Source: TMED23 sp964639965 (lineage in GTDB: Bacteria; Pseudomonadota; Alphaproteobacteria; Rhodospirillales; UBA2165). From it: a stretch of DNA of 50,775 nt. The position numbers and the translations under genes are program-made. Under the pieces are notes generated by a model. The model was not told where the DNA came from and made no database searches. It saw only the letters and a list, made by a program, of their open reading frames with translations. Below are positions 37,720 to 46,725 of this stretch, in pieces. The stretch covers positions 1-50,775 of the forward strand of contig CAZXGI010000012.1 of NCBI GenBank assembly GCA_964639965.1, written 5' to 3'. How positions within the stretch are numbered: the stretch's first letter is position 1; each line of letters begins with the position of its first letter.

Positions 37720-39021
37720 ATGGATCCTATAACACTTTCGATTTTAATTTTTTTACTTTTATTTTTATTACTCGCAATTGGCCTCCCGATTGGTTTTGCA
37801 ATGGCCATAACTGGATTCTTGGGAAGCGTGGTGTTAATTGATTTGAATGCCGCTCTCTCCTTGCTTGGTCAAACTGCCTATGAAACACCAATCACATTTA
37901 ATTTAAGCGTCGTACCCATGTTTATTCTCATGGGTTATTTTGCTAGTAACTCGGGACTTAGCGAGGCCCTATTCCGTGCCTGCAACACTTGGCTTGGCTA
38001 TCGCCGGGGCGGCCTGGCGCTGGCCACTATCGGGGGCTGCGGCGCATTTGCCGCAGTTTGTGGTTCCAGTATCGCAACCGCTGCTACAATGACACAGGTA
38101 GCTCTACCCGAAATGAAGCGCTTCAACTATGACTACAGCCTTGCGACCGGTTCAATCGCTGCAGGAGGTACCGTAGGTATTCTTATTCCCCCTAGTGTAA
38201 TTCTCGTGCTTTATGGTATTCTAACCGAAACAAACATCGGGGAATTATTCTTAGCTGGATTTCTTCCAGGGATACTAACAATTATCTTTTTTATGGCAAC
38301 TATTGCTATTGTAACTCGAATATTCCCGGGTGCTGGCCCGCGCGGTGAAAAAACAACTTTTGTGCAAAAGATAGTCGCCCTTAAAGATGTCTGGGGAACT
38401 GTTGCATTATTCCTTCTCGTCATTGGAGGTATTTATACGGGCGTATTCTCACCAGAAGAAGCCGCCGGAATTGGGGCATCGGGCGCTCTTGCTCTAGCCC
38501 TATTAGCAAGGACAATGACTTGGCCAATCTTTATCGATTGCTTAATGAAAACTGTACAAACCTCGGCAATGATCTTTACCATTTTGATTGGCGCTATATT
38601 GTTTAATAATTTTTTAGTCCTGAGTAACGTGCCAGATGCAATTGGCGTGTGGATTGAATCTCTTCCCTTTTCAAGTACGGTGATTATGTTAATTATTTTA
38701 TTAATTTATCTAATTATGGGATGTGCCTTAGATTCACTTGCTATGATCTTACTTACTATACCGATCTTTTTTCCCGTAATAGCAAATCTTGGTTTTGACC
38801 CAATCTGGTTTGGTATTATTGTCGTTATGGTTGTTGAACTTGGTTTAATAACCCCTCCTGTTGGAATGAATGTCTTTATTATTAAAGGAATGGCACCTGA
38901 GGTTCCCCTTAGTAAAATTTATAAAGGCGTTTTACCGTTTGTTATTGCTCAAGTTGTCCTAATCGCCCTGATAGTTTTTTTTCCAAAAATTGCTCTCTGG
39001 CTTCCAAGTACAATGGGTTAA
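37720..39021 (+). CDS. TRAP transporter large permease (DctM type)
   Basis: The 433-residue integral-membrane protein has about twelve helices and the DctM signatures IGLPIGFAMAITGFLGS, the PMFILMGYFASNSGL region, FAAVCGSSIATAATM (sodium/substrate site), and GGTVGILIPPSVILVLYGI. It imports the solute using the sodium gradient. I placed the start at the ATG at 37720 rather than upstream in-frame codons, because it follows the DctQ stop directly and gives the standard DctM N-terminus. It completes the TRAP operon begun at 36123. Confidence 0.94.
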   Translation: MDPITLSILIFLLLFLLLAIGLPIGFAMAITGFLGSVVLIDLNAALSLLGQTAYETPITFNLSVVPMFILMGYFASNSGLSEALFRACNTWLGYRRGGLALATIGGCGAFAAVCGSSIATAATMTQVALPEMKRFNYDYSLATGSIAAGGTVGILIPPSVILVLYGILTETNIGELFLAGFLPGILTIIFFMATIAIVTRIFPGAGPRGEKTTFVQKIVALKDVWGTVALFLLVIGGIYTGVFSPEEAAGIGASGALALALLARTMTWPIFIDCLMKTVQTSAMIFTILIGAILFNNFLVLSNVPDAIGVWIESLPFSSTVIMLIILLIYLIMGCALDSLAMILLTIPIFFPVIANLGFDPIWFGIIVVMVVELGLITPPVGMNVFIIKGMAPEVPLSKIYKGVLPFVIAQVVLIALIVFFPKIALWLPSTMG

Positions 39022-39204
39022 TTAATTTAAACTTTTTGTACCATTTATTTACAAAATACATCAAATAGCTTTTTTAAATCAATTTATGTGCATTTTAACA
39101 GCTGAAGGAACAATTAAAAAATCTGCTAATTGTTAACAGGTCTTTCATTGCTTTTCGCGATACTTTCATATTCTTGAATATTTGTTTTAGGAGTATGCAA
39201 AAAA

Positions 39205-40569
39205 GTGAGGAAACTCTTTGATCCAGAGTATTTAGAAACACAATTGATAACTTTAACCGAGTTACTGTTATCTGAAGTATTTATCCTAAGTAGTCTCAGT
39301 CAACTAATTATTATTATTGGTGCTTTTATGGCCGCGAGAATAGCCCGTCCGGTCATAACACCATGGATCAAAAATCTTGGTGAATGGACCGCTAATTTCA
39401 GTGAGTCAAAAGAGGCTGAATTTTGGGTTTCAAAACTCTCTGAAGCAGCAACCCTCGTGGCTCTACCCTTTGTCTGGATCCTACTCCAATGGATATCGTC
39501 GCTTGTTGCTGAATATGCTGGATGGCCTCACCACCTTCTAACGGTAACTGTCAGCCTGATCACAGCCTGGATTATTATTCGTTTAACCGCGACTTTGATA
39601 CGAGATAAAAGCTGGTCAAAATTAATTTCGATTACAGCATGGACAATTGCAGCTCTTAACATCCTAGGGTTAATGGACCAAACCGTGGCCTTCCTGGACA
39701 GTCTAGCCATGGATCTTGGTGATTTGCATATATCAGCACTAACGGTGATTAAAGGAATGATGGCGTTGGCAATCTTATTATGGTTGGCCCGTATGGCATC
39801 TCGGCTGCTTGAGAAAAGAGTTAGTAAATTACCAAACATGACGCCGTCGGTTCAGGTGCTACTAACAAAACTATTTAAAATATTCGTCATTACCATTGCC
39901 GTCGTAGCTGCAATGAACAGCGTCGGTATAGACTTAACTGGGTTGGCTGTCTTTAGTGGTGCCGTAGGTGTTGGAATCGGCTTTGGTTTACAAAAGGTAT
40001 TTGCAAATCTAATTAGCGGACTACTTATCTTAGCCGATAAATCTATCAAACCAGGCGATGTCATCGAGGTTGGTAACACCTATGGCTGGGTTAACACCCT
40101 CGGCGGACGATACGCATCTGTTATAACTCGCGATGGCGTTGAACATTTGATCCCAAATGAAGAACTTATAAATCAGCGAGTGTCAAATTGGACCTTTAGC
40201 GATTCTGAGATCCGCGTCAAACTTGCTATTGGGATTTCATATTCAAGTGATTTACCAAATGCGATCGAAACATGCCTTAAAGCTGCACGGACCGAAGGCC
40301 GGATTCTGGCTTCGCCCGAACCAACTTGTTTAGTAAAAGGTTTTGGTGATAACTCAATAGACCTAGAACTTCGAATTTGGATTAGAGACCCACATAATGG
40401 TATTTCTAACATCAAAAGTGTAGTTTACCTTAGAATTTGGCAACTCTTCAAAGATGAGGGGATTGAAATACCGTTCCCTCAACGAGTTTTGCATATAGAA
40501 CCCAGTGAACTTAAAACCGACACAGATATCAGTCCAAAGGGAATTAATTCAATTTCACAGAGGTCTTAA
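39205..40569 (+). CDS. MscS-family mechanosensitive ion channel
   Basis: The 454-residue protein has about five N-terminal hydrophobic helices, then the MscS pore helix and beta domain. Seen: FSGAVGVGIGFGLQKVFANLISGLLILADKSIKPGDVIEV (pore helix with the Ala/Gly face) and GRYASVITRDGVEHLIPNEELINQRVSNWTFSD. The C-terminal alpha/beta domain follows. It releases solutes during osmotic downshock. The start is GTG with AGGAG about twelve bases upstream; a nearby ATG is out of frame and soon stops. It lies 183 bases after the TRAP operon, and the spacer shows no obvious terminator. Any functional tie to the transporter is unproven. Confidence 0.92.
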   Translation: MRKLFDPEYLETQLITLTELLLSEVFILSSLSQLIIIIGAFMAARIARPVITPWIKNLGEWTANFSESKEAEFWVSKLSEAATLVALPFVWILLQWISSLVAEYAGWPHHLLTVTVSLITAWIIIRLTATLIRDKSWSKLISITAWTIAALNILGLMDQTVAFLDSLAMDLGDLHISALTVIKGMMALAILLWLARMASRLLEKRVSKLPNMTPSVQVLLTKLFKIFVITIAVVAAMNSVGIDLTGLAVFSGAVGVGIGFGLQKVFANLISGLLILADKSIKPGDVIEVGNTYGWVNTLGGRYASVITRDGVEHLIPNEELINQRVSNWTFSDSEIRVKLAIGISYSSDLPNAIETCLKAARTEGRILASPEPTCLVKGFGDNSIDLELRIWIRDPHNGISNIKSVVYLRIWQLFKDEGIEIPFPQRVLHIEPSELKTDTDISPKGINSISQRS

Positions 40570-40694
40570 AGTGGTTAAATTTCAATTCACCGGCTAAAGT
40601 TTTACATTTCGTGTAATTATGGTTTTTAGCCCCAAATTAAACAAACTTAATATGATTCTTTTATCTCCGAACATAATTCGCTCAAGAGATATAA

Positions 40695-41231
40695 TTATAA
40701 CCACCATTGGAGAACGTAATCAAACGGGCCCTCGCGGTTTACTAAGTCAGTCCGCTGCAGCTTGATCCTATATCCACTAGAAGTTCTTTCAAGATAATGG
40801 CGATATTTTCCCGTGAAATTCCGAACTTCGTACCGAAAATACTCAGCACAATGAAAACGAGACCGAACAATAATATTGCCCTTCGCGTCTTGATTTTCAA
40901 TTATGATATTTGAAACCACATGACATAAACGATTGTTAGGAGCTTGACTATGTGCCTGAGGATGTTCATTCCGACGAATACGCATCTTCATCATATCAAG
41001 ATTCTCCCAAAATATGTTAGGAACCCCCTCCCCCTCAGTTTGATTTTCTTCGGCCGGCATCCAATAATATCCATCAGTGGAAAACAAAGAAAGCCATTGA
41101 TCCCATCGCTTCTCATCAAGGAACTCAGCCTGCTGATGAAGAAATCGTTCGACGGATAATTGCGTTTTAGTAGTAACTTCAGCAAATTTTAAGGGGTCTG
41201 AATTAGCGAGTATTTCTATTGCGTTGTTCAT
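40695..41231 (-). CDS. Aromatic-ring-hydroxylating dioxygenase beta subunit
   Basis: The 178-residue protein has the NTF2-like fold of beta subunits. Seen: FLHQQAEFLDEKRWDQWLSLFSTDGYYWMPA at the start, then RIRRNEHPQAHSQAPNNRLCHVVSNI, and the C-terminal TSSGYRIKLQRTDLVNREGPFDYVLQ. It holds the alpha-beta hexamer together without metals of its own. It starts two bases after the stop of the alpha subunit, so the two are co-translated. It is the last gene of a four-gene minus-strand run. No ferredoxin or reductase gene is nearby, so electrons must come from elsewhere. Confidence 0.92.
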   Translation of the reverse strand: MNNAIEILANSDPLKFAEVTTKTQLSVERFLHQQAEFLDEKRWDQWLSLFSTDGYYWMPAEENQTEGEGVPNIFWENLDMMKMRIRRNEHPQAHSQAPNNRLCHVVSNIIIENQDAKGNIIVRSRFHCAEYFRYEVRNFTGKYRHYLERTSSGYRIKLQRTDLVNREGPFDYVLQWWL

Positions 41232-41233
41232 AG

Positions 41234-42559
41234 CTAAGTCCGTTCAGAATTTGACGTCATATAATTTTTCCATACCTGCATCATATGACGAAGCGGCAAT
41301 TCACTCATTGATCCTGGAGTTGACTTTCTAATATCACCTTCAATTACATCAAACCCTGCATTACGATGAAAACTAACCCAATCTCCCCCTTGAGACTCAA
41401 GTCCGTGTTGAACTTTCCACCAGTTAAAAAGATCATCCGCATTGACCATCGTCGATGGCGAATTGACCAAATAATAATAGCCAAGTGCGCGCTGATAAAT
41501 TGCCTCCGGAGCATCTTTCAATCTAAAGTGCCAAATTTCTGTTAAAGTGCGATTAGGACTCAAAGGCCGAATTGCTCTTAATTGTTGCAAAGGAGGCTGT
41601 ACTGATAGACACGGATACACCAAGACATGATGTAAATTTACGCCAAGTATTTCCTCCGCTTTCTTCTCTCCATAAGCATCATACATTAGCTTAACATATT
41701 CATTAGTGTCAGGATCATCAGGCCGAATACCCATATAACCTTCTAAACTGCAATGCCCCTGCGGATGAGCAACAGTCCCAAATTTTCCCCACCCATCAAT
41801 GCCAATACGAGCAAAATCTGATAGAAAACCATACGCCATAGGTGGCTCCTCACCCACGTTCCGCATATCTTTTTCAACGGACATCGCTGCAATCCCAGTT
41901 GATTCGTGGGTCGCGCCAGGGTGAGAGGCATCTAGCTGGTTCTCCAAGAATATTTTCCAGTTAGACTGTTGCACCATCCGAAAACAATCACCTACCACCT
42001 CCGTCTCCTTACCAGGCGCTCGGTCAATTAATTGATCAAAAGCAACAGTCGAATTGCCAAGATGGCTTAATAAACTCGGGCCATTTTCAGCTAAAGAAGC
42101 AAACCAAAAACCTCGATAGCTATCAACACGAGGGGCCTTTTGCACCTGAAACTCTGGGCCATTCATTTTTAGCTCCGTTCCATCATACCCTTCTGACGCG
42201 GGAATTTTATCAAGCCTACCATCTAAATCAAAAAACCAAGCATGATAAGAGCATCGAATGCGTCGCCCCGCGTTTCCTTTTCGTGCTGTGCATAACTGCG
42301 CTCCCCTATGGGGACATTTATTATAAAGCACATGGATTTCACCATTATGGTCTCGCGTCATAATCATCGGCTGTCTGCCGACACGGGCCAAATAATAATC
42401 ACCTGGATTTTTTACCTGACTTTCATGCCCAATATAGACCCAAAGACGCTCAAAAATGCGCTCCATTTCAAGATCAAATAAGTCTTCATCTACATAAGCT
42501 TTTCGATGAGCTCGATCTGGCTCCACCAGAGCTGCGATTTTATCATTGGTCCAATTCAT
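41234..42559 (-). CDS. Aromatic-ring-hydroxylating dioxygenase alpha subunit (Rieske)
   Basis: The 441-residue catalytic subunit has a Rieske [2Fe-2S] motif with Cys82, His84, Cys103 and His106 (KCPHRGAQLC ... CSYHAWFFDLDG). The mononuclear iron motif D-x2-H-x4-H is seen in LDASHPGATH. Length is normal for benzoate/salicylate-type alpha subunits. It inserts O2 into an aromatic ring, or removes a group, as part of an alpha-beta oxygenase in the cytoplasm. The beta subunit follows by two bases, and a TPP enzyme precedes by 35 bases. Substrate preference cannot be read from the motifs. Confidence 0.93.
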   Translation of the reverse strand: MNWTNDKIAALVEPDRAHRKAYVDEDLFDLEMERIFERLWVYIGHESQVKNPGDYYLARVGRQPMIMTRDHNGEIHVLYNKCPHRGAQLCTARKGNAGRRIRCSYHAWFFDLDGRLDKIPASEGYDGTELKMNGPEFQVQKAPRVDSYRGFWFASLAENGPSLLSHLGNSTVAFDQLIDRAPGKETEVVGDCFRMVQQSNWKIFLENQLDASHPGATHESTGIAAMSVEKDMRNVGEEPPMAYGFLSDFARIGIDGWGKFGTVAHPQGHCSLEGYMGIRPDDPDTNEYVKLMYDAYGEKKAEEILGVNLHHVLVYPCLSVQPPLQQLRAIRPLSPNRTLTEIWHFRLKDAPEAIYQRALGYYYLVNSPSTMVNADDLFNWWKVQHGLESQGGDWVSFHRNAGFDVIEGDIRKSTPGSMSELPLRHMMQVWKNYMTSNSERT

Positions 42560-42594
42560 TTTGCCACCCTTTTTCCAATTTAACTAAACTTGGC

Positions 42595-44322
42595 TTAATC
42601 GCGACCTCCCGGCACTGTAATTACATTTAACAGGGCGGGAGTGCCACCGCGTACCTTTTCTAATGCACGTCGCATGGCCTCCTCAAGAAGGGCAGGATCA
42701 GTGACCTTTTCCCCATACCCCCCACAAGCTGTCATTATCATTTCATAGTTTGGACTAGGTGAAAGGCTAGTTAAAGGCATTTCATTTGCTTTAACTGCCT
42801 TTCCTTCAGGGTACATCGTCCGTGTAGATCGATTCACTGCAAACCATTGGGAATTATTCATAACCACCGTCAATGTTGCTAATTTTTGTGCCTTTCCAAC
42901 AAAATGAGCAGCAGTCGGACCTCCAAACATATATGATCCATCCCCAACAAATAAGATAACATCACGATTAGGTTCTGCTAATTTAGCTCCTAATGCTGCT
43001 CCTAATCCAAACCCTAAGCCACCGGCTTGGGCTCCACTTACAATACTACCAGGGATTTTATAGTCTATATGATCCACATTGAGGCCAAGTTCGGTTACTA
43101 TAATACTGTTATCTGCCTTAACATTATTAAGACATTTAGCAACCCAACTCGCCAAGATTGGTTTATTGCCTTCAGCACGCTCCATTGCTTTATTTTTCTT
43201 CACCAGATTCTCATTATGAATTCTTTTTATCTTAGTCAAGCGAGCCTTAATAGCCGTTGATTTTAATCCTTTGTGAGATCTTAAAGCCTTTTCAATCAAA
43301 GCTAGGCTTTGTAAAGGTTCACCTGAAATCGCTAAATCCATTTCAAAACCACGATAGGGTAAACCCGAAAAATGAGGATCTGGAGACAAATGAATTAGTT
43401 TAGCTTTTTTGTTGGGCTCAACATTTCTCGGAACCCACGGCACTGCGCTTTCAAGAACAAAAACCAAATCAGCATCAGGAAGATATTCCCCCACTCCAAA
43501 ACCTAGATTCATGGGATGATCAGAGAGGAGGCTTGGGCTCCCAACTTGAACAACTGGCAAGGCAAAATTTCCAGCCAAACTAGCCAATACTTCTGTCACT
43601 CCTATCCGTTGTCCTACAGCCCCGGCAATAATCAAAGGGTTTTTTGAAGCAACAATTAAATCTGCTGCTTGTTTAATGACTGATTTTGAAGGAACTGCAA
43701 CGGTACTACCTAAAGGGCGTTTTCTTGGCCGTCGCCTATCTTTACTTACCATATGGCCAAGAACTTCACGGGGCAAATTTAGATAAACTGGTCCACGAGG
43801 TTCCGACATCGCAATGTCCAAGGCCCTATTAACTATCTTCTCCACCGGTTGATTATCGCGTAATTCATAATCCCATTTAACATATTCACGCAACATGCCA
43901 CCTTGATCAAAATTCTCCTGACTCCAATGAATTCCAACATTCCTAGAACCTATATCACCGGTTTCAGTTAGAGGAGTGCGCCCCGCCATAACAAGTATTG
44001 GCACGTTGTCACGGGATGCATTCATCACACCACAAATTGTATTTGCCGTGCCAACCGTCACATGGACCATCACAGCAGCCGGTTTTCCCGAGACACGGTA
44101 ATAGCCTTCCGCCATTGCCACAGCTACATTTTCATGGGGCACCGTCAAAAATTGCGGGGTCTTTTTTCCTGCTTGTGACGAAGATACTAAACCTTCAATA
44201 ATAGGGGCAAAATCTGTTCCCGCATTAGCAAATACATACTCTATACCATTGTCTATGAGAGCCGCTAAAAAGGTTTCCGCAACGGTAACTTTTTTGCCAG
44301 ATATTTTGTCCACTTTTTCCAT
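42595..44322 (-). CDS. Thiamine-pyrophosphate enzyme, benzoylformate decarboxylase/acetolactate synthase-like
   Basis: The 575-residue TPP enzyme has catalytic Glu64 in TVPHENVAVAMAEGYYR. Its ThDP motif is GDGSYMFGG ending at MNNSQWFAVNR. The middle domain (DLIVASKNPLIIAGAVGQRIG) is also of the family type. It would decarboxylate or ligate a 2-oxoacid. The location between a ring-hydroxylating oxygenase and an alpha/beta hydrolase suggests a role in aromatic side-chain or ring-fragment metabolism. It is only distantly similar to the other TPP enzyme at 15111 by eye: different lengths and different motif spacing. No small regulatory subunit accompanies it. Confidence 0.85.
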   Translation of the reverse strand: MEKVDKISGKKVTVAETFLAALIDNGIEYVFANAGTDFAPIIEGLVSSSQAGKKTPQFLTVPHENVAVAMAEGYYRVSGKPAAVMVHVTVGTANTICGVMNASRDNVPILVMAGRTPLTETGDIGSRNVGIHWSQENFDQGGMLREYVKWDYELRDNQPVEKIVNRALDIAMSEPRGPVYLNLPREVLGHMVSKDRRRPRKRPLGSTVAVPSKSVIKQAADLIVASKNPLIIAGAVGQRIGVTEVLASLAGNFALPVVQVGSPSLLSDHPMNLGFGVGEYLPDADLVFVLESAVPWVPRNVEPNKKAKLIHLSPDPHFSGLPYRGFEMDLAISGEPLQSLALIEKALRSHKGLKSTAIKARLTKIKRIHNENLVKKNKAMERAEGNKPILASWVAKCLNNVKADNSIIVTELGLNVDHIDYKIPGSIVSGAQAGGLGFGLGAALGAKLAEPNRDVILFVGDGSYMFGGPTAAHFVGKAQKLATLTVVMNNSQWFAVNRSTRTMYPEGKAVKANEMPLTSLSPSPNYEMIMTACGGYGEKVTDPALLEEAMRRALEKVRGGTPALLNVITVPGGRD

Positions 44323-44419
44323 TAATCCCCAGAAAATTTATTCCAGCTATAACTACTTAACCTAATAATTATTAATCAGAATTTCACATAAAGCCAATGA
44401 TATTTTTACCTTCTCCAAA

Positions 44420-45637
44420 TCAGAAATATGCTTCTCCTGGACCTACGGGGGGATCCCAATCGCAATCACTAAATGGCCCAGCACCTTTGACCCCAACATA
44501 AGCTATTCGATCTGCATTAGTTTTGTTTTTCAATAAAGCCCTAGATAACCAATCTATGATATAATGGTGGCAATCTAATTTCCCTAGGTTTTCTATCCCC
44601 CAAAGTGGATGGAACTGATCCTCAATAACCCACATTTCTTTCCGAGCTCTAATATCCCTATAAACCTCCACCGCGTCTTCCAATGGGCATAAAGGATCAA
44701 ACTCACCCGTTACCAGCAAGGTTGGACATTTTACTTTATCAACGTAACCTTTTACGGTCATCTTAGTGGCCATCTGATCAAACTCATCCTCATCATCTAT
44801 GCCTGCCATATACATAAATTGCTGTTTAAAACGAGGTGAAGATTGTGTGAAAATTGTATTGTTTGGGTTAAAACAGGCTACACCGCTAGCTAAAGCCGCT
44901 GGGCGGTGATCATAACTGGCAAGGCGCAAAGACCAATAACTACCCATACTGACCCCATAAATTCCAATTTTATCAGATATCACTTCCTCTCTAGATTGTA
45001 AGTAATCAATAACAGCTGCTCCGGCCCTTTCATAATTATTGTCAACAGCACGGATCTTTTGAATATTTGAATTTCCCTGACCTGGTCCATCCATTGAAAG
45101 GATATGCATACCCCTAGCGATTGCTGGATTGCCATACACTTTAGGAAAAGCCTCTTTGGTTTGGTCCATACCCGGTACATAAATAACACAAGGGGCCTTA
45201 CGGCGATCGGGAAGAAGATGTAGTAAACAGGAAATCGTTTTACCATCATCAAAAGGAACTTCAACCCGTTCCATGGGATAAGGAGAAACTTCAGATCTTA
45301 AATCTACTACCTCATTAAAACGATTATAGAGTTCCAATTTAATTGGATTGTCATCATAAAATATGGGATGCTGCGCCATTCGATAAGCTTCTATCGCATG
45401 ATCATAATGCTCACAAGCTGTCTCATTGAAACCCTCCGCATGTGCTTGACGACCAAGAATTTCATCATGTTCGGCCTTTAAACGCCACTGTTTTGGTAAC
45501 ATTCTATAATTATGTGCCCGGGTTGGCGTTTCCAGGTCGTCACGTTCGAAATTTTGTACACGCCCTCGCATATTAAGCGCAAGATCAAGTATCCATTGTT
45601 GATTATCTCGTTTGGTACGAAGTTTGCGAATTGACAT
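44420..45637 (-). CDS. Alpha/beta hydrolase of the FrsA/2,6-dihydroxypseudooxynicotine-hydrolase type
   Basis: In this 405-residue protein residues 1 to about 120 form a helical N-terminal region, and the alpha/beta hydrolase core follows. The nucleophile is Ser230 in IGIYGVSMGSYWSLRLA. Candidate acid is the Asp in VTGEFDPLCPLEDA, and candidate base the His in EDQFHPLWG. SMDGPGQGNS forms the oxyanion turn. This architecture is shared with C-C bond hydrolases such as 2,6-dihydroxypseudooxynicotine hydrolase and with polyketide-type esterases. Its place in a ring-hydroxylation cluster fits cleavage of a C-C or ester bond in an aromatic intermediate. It is first in a minus-strand run with the TPP enzyme and oxygenase. 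Confidence 0.82.
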   Translation of the reverse strand: MSIRKLRTKRDNQQWILDLALNMRGRVQNFERDDLETPTRAHNYRMLPKQWRLKAEHDEILGRQAHAEGFNETACEHYDHAIEAYRMAQHPIFYDDNPIKLELYNRFNEVVDLRSEVSPYPMERVEVPFDDGKTISCLLHLLPDRRKAPCVIYVPGMDQTKEAFPKVYGNPAIARGMHILSMDGPGQGNSNIQKIRAVDNNYERAGAAVIDYLQSREEVISDKIGIYGVSMGSYWSLRLASYDHRPAALASGVACFNPNNTIFTQSSPRFKQQFMYMAGIDDEDEFDQMATKMTVKGYVDKVKCPTLLVTGEFDPLCPLEDAVEVYRDIRARKEMWVIEDQFHPLWGIENLGKLDCHHYIIDWLSRALLKNKTNADRIAYVGVKGAGPFSDCDWDPPVGPGEAYF

Positions 45638-45823
45638 TCCTCTCTCCTCTTATTCTATTCCTAGCAAATATTAAAGAAAAACTACCGATACACTCCAAGA
45701 CTAATTCCCGACTATGGTCTCCCCATAACAGGCTACTAAGTACTTGTAAAATAGTTGACGATAAAGCATTACATAGACTTAATTTGGAAAAACTTAATAA
45801 ATTAAATTATTAGGAGCTCTATT

Positions 45824-46723
45824 ATGAGCATGTCGCCAAGTGAACGTATTCCCTTCAATCCTGTGATAGGGCGACCCAAACTTCAACTTCCTGATGGAGC
45901 ACGCATGGTTATTTGGCCTTTGTTGGCGATGGAAGTTTGGGACATTAACCGCCCGATGCCGCGTGTCGTTCTGGCGCCTCCACAAGGCAACTTACTTACT
46001 CCCGACATACCAAATTGGAGTTGGCATGAATATGGTATGAGATCCGGAATTTGGCGTCTTATTCAAATGTTTGATGACTTAAAAATTCGTCCCTGTGTTA
46101 CCCTCAATGCACGCGCATGCACCGACTATCCGCAAGTTACCGAAGCTATTCTGAAAAGAGGATGGGAATTAAACGCGCATTCATATGATCAGATAGCAAT
46201 GCACAAAATAGAGGATCAACAAGAAATGATTGAAAATACTATAGATATCATTTCGAATTTTTCAGGACGAAAACCACGCGGGTGGTTCGGACCCGGACTT
46301 ACACAAACGTTTGAAACCATAGATCATCTTGCAAAATCGGGAATACAGTATTTTGGCGACTGGGTGTTAGATGATCATCCTATTCCCGTTAAAACTATTC
46401 ATGGCGATATTGTAGCTTTGCCATATAATTACGAAATTCACGATATAGCGCATCAAATGATCCAGTTCCACGAATCTGAAATTTTCTTAAAACGAGCCAA
46501 AGATCACTTTGATTGTCTATACGAAGAAAGTTCTGAAAATGCCCGTTTCATGTGCATCGCTACTCATCCATATATATCTGGGGTGCCACATCGTATCAAA
46601 TATGTTCGGAAAGCATACGAATATTTTTTATCAAAACCTGGTGTTATGACAATGGACGGTGAGCAAATTTTGGATTGGTACCTGACGCAAAATAAAGATA
46701 TCAACCTCCCAAGTACGAAATAA
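45824..46723 (+). CDS. Polysaccharide deacetylase-superfamily protein (PuuE/allantoinase-like subgroup)
   Basis: The 299-residue protein has the NodB-homology fold by motif order (WHEYGMRSGIWRLIQMFDDL, VTLNARACTDYP, GWELNAHSYDQIAMH, PRGWFGPGLTQTFET). The usual catalytic TFDD is replaced (VTLNARA), and the H-x3-H metal motif is not in canonical form. Members of this branch include the allantoinase PuuE, which acts on ureide C-N bonds rather than sugar acetyl groups. An amidase starts two bases after its stop, which fits hydrolysis of a cyclic amide or ureide followed by deamidation. A strong Shine-Dalgarno (AGGAG) precedes the ATG. Cytoplasmic; the true substrate is unknown. Confidence 0.78.
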   Translation: MSMSPSERIPFNPVIGRPKLQLPDGARMVIWPLLAMEVWDINRPMPRVVLAPPQGNLLTPDIPNWSWHEYGMRSGIWRLIQMFDDLKIRPCVTLNARACTDYPQVTEAILKRGWELNAHSYDQIAMHKIEDQQEMIENTIDIISNFSGRKPRGWFGPGLTQTFETIDHLAKSGIQYFGDWVLDDHPIPVKTIHGDIVALPYNYEIHDIAHQMIQFHESEIFLKRAKDHFDCLYEESSENARFMCIATHPYISGVPHRIKYVRKAYEYFLSKPGVMTMDGEQILDWYLTQNKDINLPSTK

Positions 46724-46725
46724 AC

